Assembly: GCA_964523165.1 (NCBI GenBank)
Contig: CAZFXZ010000018.1
Coordinates: 1-12,977 of the forward strand
Direction: 5' to 3'
Origin: CAZFXZ01 sp964523165
Lineage (GTDB): Bacteria; Patescibacteriota; Patescibacteriia; JACRDY01
Length of the DNA: 12,977 nucleotides
Below the pieces are notes generated by a model. It made no database searches. It was given only the letters and a program-made list of their open reading frames with translations, and was not told where the DNA came from. Position numbers and translations under genes: made by a program. This document shows, in pieces, positions 7,175 to 12,977 of this stretch; position 1 is the stretch's first letter; each line of letters begins with the position of its first letter.

Positions 7175-8923
7175 ATGGCTTTATCGACCAAAAATTTAGA
7201 CAAAATCTTTGACCTCTTAGCGGCTGAAAAGCATCTTGATGCCGCTGATTTGCGGTCCTTGGCCACTCAACACAAAACTATCGCTGAACTGGGTCAAGAC
7301 TTGGTTGGAAAAAAGGTTTTAACAACCGAAGCCTATTATCAATTGGTGGCCCGAGCTTTGGATATGGCCTATGTTGATGCTCGCAATGCCAAGGTGGCGC
7401 GTGGCACCTTGGAATTAGTGCCTTATACGGTGGCCGAGCATTATCAGGTTGTGGTTTTGGCCAGTGATGGTGGGGTAGTCGAAGTTGGTTTGTCTGACCC
7501 GTTGAATTTTCAAGCCATTGAAGCGGTGGATTTTTTGGCTAAACAAAAAAAATATCAAGTCAATTTTGCCGTTATCTCGCCGGAAAGTTTTGACGAGGTC
7601 TTGAGTCAATATCATAGTTTGTCGCGCGAAGTCGGGGCCGCTTTGAAAGAAGTCCAGCTCGAAGATTTGCAAAAAAAGAAAAATCAGCCAGCGTCGGCCA
7701 ATGAAGACATTGATCAATTGATCATTGCCAAAGCTCCCGTATCAAAAATTGTCTCGGTCGTTATTCGTCATGCCGTGGAGGGTGGGGCCTCTGATATCCA
7801 TATTGAGCCGACGACTAGCGGCAGTCGCATAAGATATCGGATTGACGGCATTTTAAAAACCTCTTTGACCTTGCCGGCTTATATCCATAGTCCGATAATT
7901 TCTCGTATTAAAGTTTTGGCCAATTTGAAACTCGACGAAACACGCATTCCCCAAGATGGTCGTATTTCGCTAGATGTCGATGGTCGGTCGATTGATTTTC
8001 GCGTGTCGGTCATGCCATTGTTGAAAACCGAAAAAGCTGTTTTGCGCATCTTGGACACTTCCGATGGTATTTCGACTTTGGCTCAACTGGGTTACAATCC
8101 CGTCCATGTCCAATTGATTGAAAAAAGCATCAAACAACCTCACGGCTTGTTGTTGATTAGTGGTCCGACGGGCAGTGGTAAATCCACGACATTATATTCG
8201 ATTTTGACGCTTTTAAATAAAGAAGGTATCAACTTAGTAACTTTGGAAGACCCAATCGAATTTCATATTGACGGCGTCAATCAATCGCAGATCCGACCAG
8301 AAATTGACTACACTTTTGCTTCGGGCTTGCGATCATTGTTGCGTCAAGACCCTGACGTGATCATGGTCGGAGAAATCCGCGATGCTCAAACGGCTGAAAT
8401 GGCTATCCAGGCCGCTTTAACCGGGCATTTGATGTTTTCGACTATTCATACCAATGATTCTTTTGGTATCGTGCCTCGTTTGGTCGATATGAATGTCGAG
8501 CCATTTTTACTGGCCTCGACTTTAAATGTCATGGTCGCGCAACGTTTGACGCGTCGCGTCTGTCAGCAATGTCGTCAAGCTCAAGACATCCCAGCTTATT
8601 TACATAAAATGGTTGATGAACAGTTGGCTGCCGTGCCGGAGCGCTACCGGCCCGAAGGTGTTGATCTGAAAAATCCTCAATTTTTCAAAGGTCGTGGCTG
8701 TGCGGCTTGCGATCAAACCGGTTATCAGGGCCGGATTTCGATCGCTGAAGTCTTTGAAATTGATGAAGAATTTCGCCACTTGATTGTCACTGAATATTCA
8801 CCGGACAAAATGAAGGCGGCCGGCGTCAAGCAACAAGCCATCACTTTGATCCAGGACGGCTTGATCAAAGCTACGCAGGGTCTGACGACGGTCGAAGAAG
8901 TTTTGCGCGTCATCCAAGAATAA
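7175..8923 (+). CDS. pilB: PilB/GspE-family pilus extension ATPase
   Basis: Cytoplasmic hexameric ATPase of 582 residues powering pilus extension through PilC. The ATG at 7175 (MALSTKNLDK) is chosen over an upstream TTG at 7115 that overlaps the previous gene. Residues 1-150 form the N-terminal MshEN/GspE-N-like region, including 'YVDARNAKVARGTLELVPY' (66-84). The catalytic core shows 'ASDIHIEP' (205-212), 'RIPQDGR' (257-263), the Walker A GPTGSGKST (330-338, Lys336), the Asp box 'TLEDPIEF' (356-363), the Walker B region 'DPDVIMVGEIRD' (392-403, Glu400) and the His box 'TGHLMFSTIHTNDS' (416-429). A tetracysteine zinc site is complete: Cys463, Cys466, Cys509, Cys512. The zinc site and long N-terminal region point to PilB/GspE rather than PilT. 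The length is typical. All catalytic residues are present, so it should be active. Confidence 0.96.
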   Translation: MALSTKNLDKIFDLLAAEKHLDAADLRSLATQHKTIAELGQDLVGKKVLTTEAYYQLVARALDMAYVDARNAKVARGTLELVPYTVAEHYQVVVLASDGGVVEVGLSDPLNFQAIEAVDFLAKQKKYQVNFAVISPESFDEVLSQYHSLSREVGAALKEVQLEDLQKKKNQPASANEDIDQLIIAKAPVSKIVSVVIRHAVEGGASDIHIEPTTSGSRIRYRIDGILKTSLTLPAYIHSPIISRIKVLANLKLDETRIPQDGRISLDVDGRSIDFRVSVMPLLKTEKAVLRILDTSDGISTLAQLGYNPVHVQLIEKSIKQPHGLLLISGPTGSGKSTTLYSILTLLNKEGINLVTLEDPIEFHIDGVNQSQIRPEIDYTFASGLRSLLRQDPDVIMVGEIRDAQTAEMAIQAALTGHLMFSTIHTNDSFGIVPRLVDMNVEPFLLASTLNVMVAQRLTRRVCQQCRQAQDIPAYLHKMVDEQLAAVPERYRPEGVDLKNPQFFKGRGCAACDQTGYQGRISIAEVFEIDEEFRHLIVTEYSPDKMKAAGVKQQAITLIQDGLIKATQGLTTVEEVLRVIQE

Positions 8924-8963
8924 CTTTTTACATATTTTAATTTTGGTGCTAAGGTAATAACAT

Positions 8964-9359
8964 ATGACTAATGACAAAAAATACAATATTTTGCTGGTCG
9001 AGGACGACTCTTTCTTGTCGGGTATGTACAAGAAAAAGTTTGAATTGGAAGGCTTTGGCGTCTGGGTAGCCGAAGATGGCGAAAAAGGCTTGCGCCTAGC
9101 CCAAGAAAAGTTGCCCGATATTATTTTGCTCGATATTATGTTGCCAAAGATGGACGGCTTTGAAGTTTTGTCGGAGATAAAAAAGATTGAACAAACCAAA
9201 AAAATCCCGGTTATTATGTTGACCAATTTGGGTCAAAAAGATGATGTCCAAAAAGGTTTTGAACACGGCGCCGACGGTTATTTGATCAAAGCTCACTTTA
9301 TGCCGTCTGAAGTCGTCGACAAAATCAAAAATGTTTTAGCTCAACACTCGGCAGCTTAA
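8964..9359 (+). CDS. Stand-alone CheY-like response regulator receiver
   Basis: Single receiver domain of 131 residues with no output domain. The acidic pocket is Glu13-Asp14-Asp15, the phospho-acceptor is Asp57 in 'IILLDIMLPKMDGFEV', the switch Thr is Thr87 ('VIMLTN'), and the conserved Lys is Lys109 ('GYLIKA', with Ala where Pro is usual). All residues needed for phosphorylation are present. It lies between pilB and pilC, 40 bases after pilB and 10 before pilC, so it is probably cotranscribed with the machine and may act by binding a T4P component, as CheY-type regulators do in chemosensory pilus systems (inference). No histidine kinase is in the window. AAGG at 8951-8954, nine bases before the ATG, is a modest Shine-Dalgarno sequence, which most neighbours lack. 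No convincing promoter is visible in the gap. Confidence 0.92.
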   Translation: MTNDKKYNILLVEDDSFLSGMYKKKFELEGFGVWVAEDGEKGLRLAQEKLPDIILLDIMLPKMDGFEVLSEIKKIEQTKKIPVIMLTNLGQKDDVQKGFEHGADGYLIKAHFMPSEVVDKIKNVLAQHSAA

Positions 9360-9368
9360 ATTCGCTGC
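9351..9368 (+). other. Small hairpin at the receiver/pilC junction
   Basis: GCAGC (9351-9355) and GCTGC (9364-9368) form a 5-bp stem with an 8-base loop containing the receiver's TAA stop. It ends one base before the pilC ATG. There is no T run, so it is not a terminator. It could shield or couple the pilC start, but a stem this short may be chance. Confidence 0.3.
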
Positions 9369-9369
9369 T

Positions 9370-10578
9370 ATGCCTTATTTTCGTTATCGCGCTACGACCG
9401 CTCAAGACACTATTGTTAAAGGTTTGGTCGAGGCTCCTGATCGTCAAGCCGCGGCTGAGGTTTTGGCCGACAATCTTTTGACGATTGTTGATTTGCGTCC
9501 GACACCGGATTGGTTGGTCAATATCAGTCAGCAGCAGTTTTTTTCTCGGATTAAACCACGCGATATCGTGGCTTTGACCAGGCAATTTGCCGTCTTGATT
9601 TCGGCTAACGTGCCGGTGGTCGAAACTTTGAATATTTTGAGTAAACAATCTCCGGCTGGTCAATTTAAAACCGCCATGGCCCGCGTGGCCAACGATGTTG
9701 AGGGCGGTAAGCATTTGTCTGAAGCCTTGAGTCGTTACCCGGAAATTTTTGATAGATTTTATGTCAGTTTGGTCAAGACCGGTGAAGATGTTGGTAAGCT
9801 CGATGAAGTTTTGGAATATTTAGCTGATCAAAAAGAGCGAGATTATGAATTGCGATCAAAGGTTATCGGCATGTTGATTTATCCGGCTTTTATCATGGTG
9901 ATGTTGGTGGCGATTTTGTTTTTTATGATGGTTTTTGTCGTGCCTAACATGCTGACGATCGTGACCGAAACCAATGTGGAGCTACCATTGGCCACACGGT
10001 TATTGATTGGTGTCAGTAATTTTTTTGTCAAAGCGTGGTGGGGTATGTTGTTGGTCATTTTGGCCGGCATCATCGGCTTTATCAGCGCTTTAAAAACTCA
10101 AAGCGGCAAGCAAGCTTGGGATGCTTTTTTGTTGAAATTACCAATTGTTAAACATATTGTGCAAAATATCGCTATTGTTAGATTGGCCACGAGCTTTTCT
10201 ATTTTGTTGCGTGGTGGTGTGGATGTGGTTAATAGTTTAAAAACCGTTTCAGACGTGGTGGGTAATGAAAGCTATCGGACTTTACTTGGTCAAGCGGCGG
10301 TGGCCGTGGATGACGGTCAACCGCTGGCTCAGACTTTTCAAGCCTCAACTATTATCCCGCCGATGGTCAGTGAAATGATCGGCGTAGGAGAGCAAACCGG
10401 TCGAGTCGAAAAAGTTTTACAAGATATCTCGTCTTTTTATGAAAAAGAAGTTATCCGCTCAATCAACAACTTGGTTAGTTTGATTGAGCCGGTCGTGATC
10501 GTGATTATGGGCTTGGGGGTAGCTGTGGTCGTGGCTGCCATGATCTTGCCAATGTATCGCGTTGTTGGTGGTTTGTAG
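9370..10578 (+). CDS. pilC: PilC/GspF-family inner membrane platform protein
   Basis: Polytopic membrane protein of 402 residues, the standard length, forming the platform that PilB turns to add pilin subunits. It opens with 'MPYFRYRATTAQDTIVKG', the typical N-terminus. Two copies of the T2SSF domain are visible. The first has 'LTRQFAVLISANVPVVETL' (69-87) and 'LVKTGEDVGKLDEVLEYLAD' (134-153). The second has 'LATSFSILLRGGVDVVNSL' (272-290) and 'IGVGEQTGRVEKVLQDIS' (337-354). Transmembrane helices lie at about 168-192, 221-241 and 373-395. It is the last gene of the assembly unit; no terminator follows, and the pilin promoter begins within its last codons, so some read-through into the pilin gene is possible. 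No Shine-Dalgarno sequence is present. Confidence 0.96.
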   Translation: MPYFRYRATTAQDTIVKGLVEAPDRQAAAEVLADNLLTIVDLRPTPDWLVNISQQQFFSRIKPRDIVALTRQFAVLISANVPVVETLNILSKQSPAGQFKTAMARVANDVEGGKHLSEALSRYPEIFDRFYVSLVKTGEDVGKLDEVLEYLADQKERDYELRSKVIGMLIYPAFIMVMLVAILFFMMVFVVPNMLTIVTETNVELPLATRLLIGVSNFFVKAWWGMLLVILAGIIGFISALKTQSGKQAWDAFLLKLPIVKHIVQNIAIVRLATSFSILLRGGVDVVNSLKTVSDVVGNESYRTLLGQAAVAVDDGQPLAQTFQASTIIPPMVSEMIGVGEQTGRVEKVLQDISSFYEKEVIRSINNLVSLIEPVVIVIMGLGVAVVVAAMILPMYRVVGGL

Positions 10579-10594
10579 AAAAAAGTGTTATAAT
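10565..10594 (+). promoter_or_regulatory. Extended -10 promoter for the pilin gene
   Basis: TGTTATAAT at 10586-10594 is identical to the motif at 47-55 and 11180-11188. TTGGTG (10565-10570, 18-base spacer) is a weak -35 lying inside the end of pilC. The start of transcription would fall near 10601, giving an A-rich leader of about 44 bases, the longest untranslated leader in the window. Confidence 0.75.
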
Positions 10595-10626
10595 TAGCTC
10601 AGCTTTTAAGACAAATTAAAAAAATA

Positions 10627-10633
10627 AAGGAGG
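10627..10633 (+). promoter_or_regulatory. Consensus Shine-Dalgarno sequence of the pilin gene
   Basis: AAGGAGG is a seven-base match to the anti-Shine-Dalgarno sequence, 11 bases before the ATG at 10645 with a T-rich spacer. It is the only strong ribosome binding site in the window and fits the need for large amounts of major pilin. Confidence 0.85.
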
Positions 10634-10644
10634 AAAACTTTTTT

Positions 10645-11127
10645 ATGAAACAAAACTCTAAGGGTTTTACCCTGATCGAACTGTTGGTGGTTATCGCCAT
10701 TATCGGTTTGTTGTCAACTTTAGCTGTCGTGTCATTGGGTGGGGCGCGCGAAAAAGCTCGTGATGGCCGACGGGTGGCCGATATGAGCTCGGTGCGTTCA
10801 GGTTTGGATCTTTATTACACCGACAATGCCAAATATCCCGAAGACACCAACGTGGTTTTTGGGACAGATGCCGTGAGTTTAAACGCCGATGGTTTTGATG
10901 GTGCCGAACGCGTCATCATGGCCGCTTTGCCGACTGATCCGAGCGATCCGTCTGCCACTTGTACGGGCAGTGATACGGAGCCCTGCGATTTCGTTTATAG
11001 TGCGGTCAGTGGTGAAGCTGGTCAGCAATACGAAATTATGTTTTATCTGGAAGGTAAAACCGGCACTCTGGAAGCTGGCGTAGCCTGTGCGACCGAATCT
11101 GGTATTGCCAACGCTTGTATCCATTAA
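10645..11127 (+). CDS. Type IV prepilin, probable major pilin
   Basis: Class III prepilin of 160 residues. The leader MKQNSKG is cut before Phe8, followed by the hydrophobic stalk 'FTLIELLVVIAIIGLLSTLA' (8-27). Glu12 is the +5 glutamate needed for assembly. A basic stretch 'REKARDGRR' (35-43) and a helix leading to 'YYTDNAKYP' (57-65) are typical of CPR and Gram-positive-like pilins. The globular part has four Cys: 106, 114, 148 and 158, and C106-C114 and C148-C158 would make two short disulfide loops. The gene stands alone between its own promoter and a terminator and has the only consensus Shine-Dalgarno sequence here, which argues for high expression and for the major subunit. A low-abundance pseudopilin is the alternative. 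PilD for its processing is encoded just downstream. Confidence 0.9.
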   Translation: MKQNSKGFTLIELLVVIAIIGLLSTLAVVSLGGAREKARDGRRVADMSSVRSGLDLYYTDNAKYPEDTNVVFGTDAVSLNADGFDGAERVIMAALPTDPSDPSATCTGSDTEPCDFVYSAVSGEAGQQYEIMFYLEGKTGTLEAGVACATESGIANACIH

Positions 11128-11138
11128 TTGTCTAGAGC

Positions 11139-11167
11139 AAAAACACGCCCCAATCGGCGTGTTTTTT
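11139..11167 (+). terminator. Intrinsic terminator after the pilin gene
   Basis: A's and CACGCC (11139-11149) pair with GGCGTG and T's (11156-11166): six mixed pairs including four G-C, plus up to five A-T pairs, with a six-base loop CCAATC and a T run to 11167. It starts 11 bases after the pilin stop and separates the pilin unit from pilD. The A tract on the left could let it act on the other strand too. Confidence 0.9.
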
Positions 11168-11179
11168 GTTAGTTAAATG

Positions 11180-11188
11180 TGTTATAAT
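11180..11188 (+). promoter_or_regulatory. Extended -10 promoter for pilD, leaderless start
   Basis: TGTTATAAT, the third copy of this exact nine-base motif, lies 12 bases after the terminator T run. No good -35 is visible at the usual spacing, consistent with an extended -10 promoter. The pilD ATG is eight bases beyond the hexamer, at the position expected for the first transcribed base. Confidence 0.75.
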
Positions 11189-11196
11189 GGCCCTAT

Positions 11197-11952
11197 ATGA
11201 CAGGATTTTTTTTGGGTTTCTTAGTTTTGGCTGGCCTGATTTTGGGCAGTTTTTTGTCGGTCGTCATCAATCGTTTAGCCAACGGTCAATCCGGCATAAT
11301 CTTAGGCCGATCGAACTGTCCGCGCTGTGGTGTGGGGTTGGCCGGCCGAGACCTGATCCCGATTCTAAGTTTTTTTATAAATCGCCGCCGCTGTCGGTTT
11401 TGTCAACAAGCTATTAGCTGGGGCTATCCATTGTTAGAATTGACCAGTGCCGTTATTATCTTGATCAATGGTTGGCTGTGGGGTTGGTCGGGGGAATTAA
11501 TTTTTTGGTCAATCGTCTGGTTGGTGTTGTTAGCTATCACTATTATTGACTGGCGCAAGCAAATTATCCCCGATGTTTTGATCTGGCCTTTGATCGTGTT
11601 AGCTCTGGCCTGGCGACTAATTGCTGGCGGGTCAGGTGGCGAATTGTTGTTGTCGATGATAGTGGGTGGTGGATTTTTTGCTTTACAATATTTGATATCA
11701 GGCGGTCGGTGGTTGGGTCTGGGTGATGTTAAACTTGGTTTATTGATCGGCTTACTGACTGGCTGGCCAACTGTTGTAGTGGCAATTTTTGCTGGATATG
11801 TGGTCGGAGCGGTCGCGCAAATACCGGGTCTGTTGAGTAAAAAATTATCTTGGGGCACGGCCGTACCTTTTGGACCATATCTGATCGCCGGTTTATTGAT
11901 CGCTTTAATTTGGGCTGAAAATATTATTGCTTGGTATTTAAGTTTGTTATGA
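11197..11952 (+). CDS. pilD: PilD, prepilin peptidase and N-methyltransferase
   Basis: Polytopic membrane enzyme of 251 residues that removes the class III leader after Gly and methylates the new N-terminus. The N-terminal 'FLGFLVLAGLILGSFLSVVINR' region, split here by membrane boundaries, is family-typical. Two CxxC pairs, Cys41/Cys44 and Cys66/Cys69, form the zinc site of the methyltransferase domain. The aspartate protease pair is Asp118 in 'TIIDWRKQIIPD' and Asp177 in 'GLGDVKLG', matching family A24. 'PFGPYL' (224-229) is the usual C-terminal motif. Seven to eight membrane helices are visible. Its substrates are the prepilins on either side. The ATG lies at the expected transcription start, so it should be translated from a leaderless mRNA. 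Its stop overlaps the next ATG as ATGA. Confidence 0.96.
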   Translation: MTGFFLGFLVLAGLILGSFLSVVINRLANGQSGIILGRSNCPRCGVGLAGRDLIPILSFFINRRRCRFCQQAISWGYPLLELTSAVIILINGWLWGWSGELIFWSIVWLVLLAITIIDWRKQIIPDVLIWPLIVLALAWRLIAGGSGGELLLSMIVGGGFFALQYLISGGRWLGLGDVKLGLLIGLLTGWPTVVVAIFAGYVVGAVAQIPGLLSKKLSWGTAVPFGPYLIAGLLIALIWAENIIAWYLSLL

Positions 11953-12446
11953 AGAAAAATTTCGGTTTTACCCTGGTGGAAATGCTCATCACCATTGCGA
12001 TTATGGGTATTTTGGCGGTCACGGCTTTACCCAATATTAATTTGCGCGATACCAGTCAAACACAACTCGACATGACCGTTCGACAAGTTGCCGATCAGAT
12101 TAGTTTGGTCAAAACTTGGTCGCAGACTGGCACGGTGCCGGCCAATCAAGATCTGTCCATCCCACTCGATAAATACAAAATAAAAATTTTAGCCAACGGT
12201 TTGGAGGTGTCGGTCCGCCAAACCACCGGCGCCTGGCAGGTGGTCAAAAATGAGATGTATGATGGTTATGATTTTGAAAAAGTTTCCTGTGAGCTGATTT
12301 TTGATCCACGTTCAACAGTTGTAGTCCTCAACGATCCGGCTTGTCTGACAGCCGGTGAAAACATTTTTACCTTTGGCTTGACCAAACAATCCAGCGCTCA
12401 GCGACGTTTTGTCAGTCTTGATTTACGAACTGGCTTGGTCCAATAA
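11949..12446 (+). CDS. GspH/FimT-like minor prepilin
   Basis: Prepilin of 165 residues from the ATG at 11949, which overlaps the pilD stop; an in-frame upstream TTG at 11931 would lengthen the leader and is disfavoured. The leader MKKNFG is cut before Phe7, with Glu11 at +5 and the stalk 'FTLVEMLITIAIMGILAV' (7-24). The 'ALPNI' following the stalk and the later beta-rich region with 'LEVSVRQTTGAWQVVKN' (85-101) and a final 'FVSLDLRTGLV' (154-164) resemble the GspH/FimT pseudopilin fold, where the last strand carries a similar 'I.....G.V' ending. Cys114 and Cys132 may form a disulfide. It is probably part of the pilus tip priming complex together with the next gene. The class III prepilin call is certain; the GspH/FimT subtype is likely. 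Confidence 0.88.
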   Translation: MKKNFGFTLVEMLITIAIMGILAVTALPNINLRDTSQTQLDMTVRQVADQISLVKTWSQTGTVPANQDLSIPLDKYKIKILANGLEVSVRQTTGAWQVVKNEMYDGYDFEKVSCELIFDPRSTVVVLNDPACLTAGENIFTFGLTKQSSAQRRFVSLDLRTGLVQ

Positions 12447-12449
12447 TTT

Positions 12450-12977
12450 ATGACTCATAGCCGTGGCTCCACTCTGGTCGAACTGTTAATTGCTATCACT
12501 ATCATGGTGGTGGCGATTAGTGGTTTTGTATCTTTGGCTTTACGCAACAGTCATGATCAACGCCAATCTTTTTCCCGCCTAGTCGCCAATCAATTAGCCG
12601 TCGAAGGCTTAGAGGTCATGCGCAATATGCGCGACAGTCAGTGGCTAATCGGTCAAACTTTGAGTGATGTGATCGGTGATGGTGATGGTATCGTGCGTTT
12701 TGATCGGACGACCGAAAGTTGGTCATTTGATGATAGTTCAGACGATTTGTCTCAGGCTCGATTGTATTTGTCAGATGATCTTTATACTCATCAAGTGACT
12801 AGTGATGGGCCGACAATTTATTCCCGCTTGATTTATGTTGATGCTATTTGTCTTGGTGATACCTTCCCCAGCCCGGACGTTGATTGGCAAAATTTGGCCG
12901 GGCGAGTTTGCGCTCAGGCCGATCAACAAATTGGTTGGCGGGTGGTTAGTTGGGTCTCATGGTCGGACAACGGACAG
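12450..12977 (+). CDS. GspI/PilV-like minor prepilin, truncated by window edge
   Basis: An open frame runs from the ATG at 12450, three bases after the previous stop, through 176 codons to the right edge with no stop. The leader MTHSRG is followed by 'STLVELLIAITIMVVAISG' (7-25), with Glu11 at +5. The +1 residue would be Ser rather than the usual Phe or Met. 'VEGLEVMRNMRDSQWL' (51-66) is the segment that follows the stalk in GspI/PilV-type and many CPR minor prepilins ('A-x-EG-[IL]-E-x-x-RN-[IM]-RD'). Cys134 and Cys154 are present. Close spacing to pilD and the GspH-like gene marks a minor pilin operon that probably continues to the right. Confidence 0.88.
   Translation, partial: MTHSRGSTLVELLIAITIMVVAISGFVSLALRNSHDQRQSFSRLVANQLAVEGLEVMRNMRDSQWLIGQTLSDVIGDGDGIVRFDRTTESWSFDDSSDDLSQARLYLSDDLYTHQVTSDGPTIYSRLIYVDAICLGDTFPSPDVDWQNLAGRVCAQADQQIGWRVVSWVSWSDNGQ

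Noticed and set aside
8924..8963. Possible promoter between pilB and the receiver (TTTACA at 8927-8932)
   Set aside because: No acceptable -10 lies at 16-18 bases; the gap is only 40 bases and cotranscription explains it.
11166..11417. 83-codon + strand frame overlapping the start of pilD
   Set aside because: Its usable ATG (11187) lies inside the -10 hexamer and the frame overlaps the conserved pilD N-terminus in another reading frame.
1..12977. CRISPR arrays, tRNA genes, insertion sequences and attachment sites
   Set aside because: I saw no regularly spaced direct repeats, tRNA-like cloverleaf, transposase motif or terminal inverted repeats; the window is filled by T4P and surface protein genes.

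Overview
The window is a nearly complete type IV pilus (T4P) assembly locus preceded by a large secreted surface protein. All supported genes are on the + strand, coding density is very high, and the intergenic gaps are 1 to about 70 bases. The gene set and protein style suggest a member of the Candidate Phyla Radiation (Patescibacteria). The pointers are a compact pilM-N-O-small protein-pilB-receiver-pilC-pilin-pilD-minor pilin order with no pilQ, a PilN with a long disordered N-terminal linker, and a beta-helix surface protein ending in a characteristic 'YDGR...PPG...LPVW' tail. UGA is read as stop (for example after the surface protein, pilN and pilD), so this is not one of the CPR groups that recode UGA as glycine. 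I cannot name a lineage from the sequence alone.

Layout. Bases 1-65 hold the terminator of an unseen upstream gene and a promoter that overlaps it. Bases 66-4136 encode a 1356-residue secreted protein with a signal peptide, two rounds of right-handed beta-helix, tandem Ig-like segments and a Cys-containing C-terminal domain. After an extended -10 promoter (4159-4167) comes the assembly operon: pilM, pilN, pilO, a small membrane protein in the pilP position, pilB, a stand-alone CheY-like receiver, and pilC (4188-10578). The major prepilin candidate (10645-11127) stands as its own unit, with an extended -10 promoter, the only consensus Shine-Dalgarno sequence in the window, and a strong intrinsic terminator. 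A further promoter starts the third unit: prepilin peptidase pilD, a GspH/FimT-like minor prepilin and a GspI/PilV-like minor prepilin that runs off the right edge.

How the genes work together. PilD would cleave and methylate the three class III prepilin leaders. PilB, a hexameric ATPase on the cytoplasmic side, would drive PilC to extrude pilin. PilM, PilN, PilO and the small protein would form the inner alignment platform, with PilM held by the INLLPPE peptide of PilN. The receiver between pilB and pilC could tie pilus extension to a two-component signal. No PilT retraction ATPase and no secretin occur in the window. The absence of a secretin fits a cell without a classical outer membrane. 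The surface protein could be a pilus-associated or free-standing adhesin, but this rests only on proximity and architecture.

The most notable signals are a recurrent extended -10 motif (TGTTATAAT three times, TGATATAAT once), two sites where the start codon lies within about ten bases of the -10 (leaderless or near-leaderless mRNAs), and a promoter whose -35 lies in the loop of the preceding terminator. Others are the modular duplication in the surface protein, the PilN linker with a possible second PilM-binding motif, and a PilP-like remnant.
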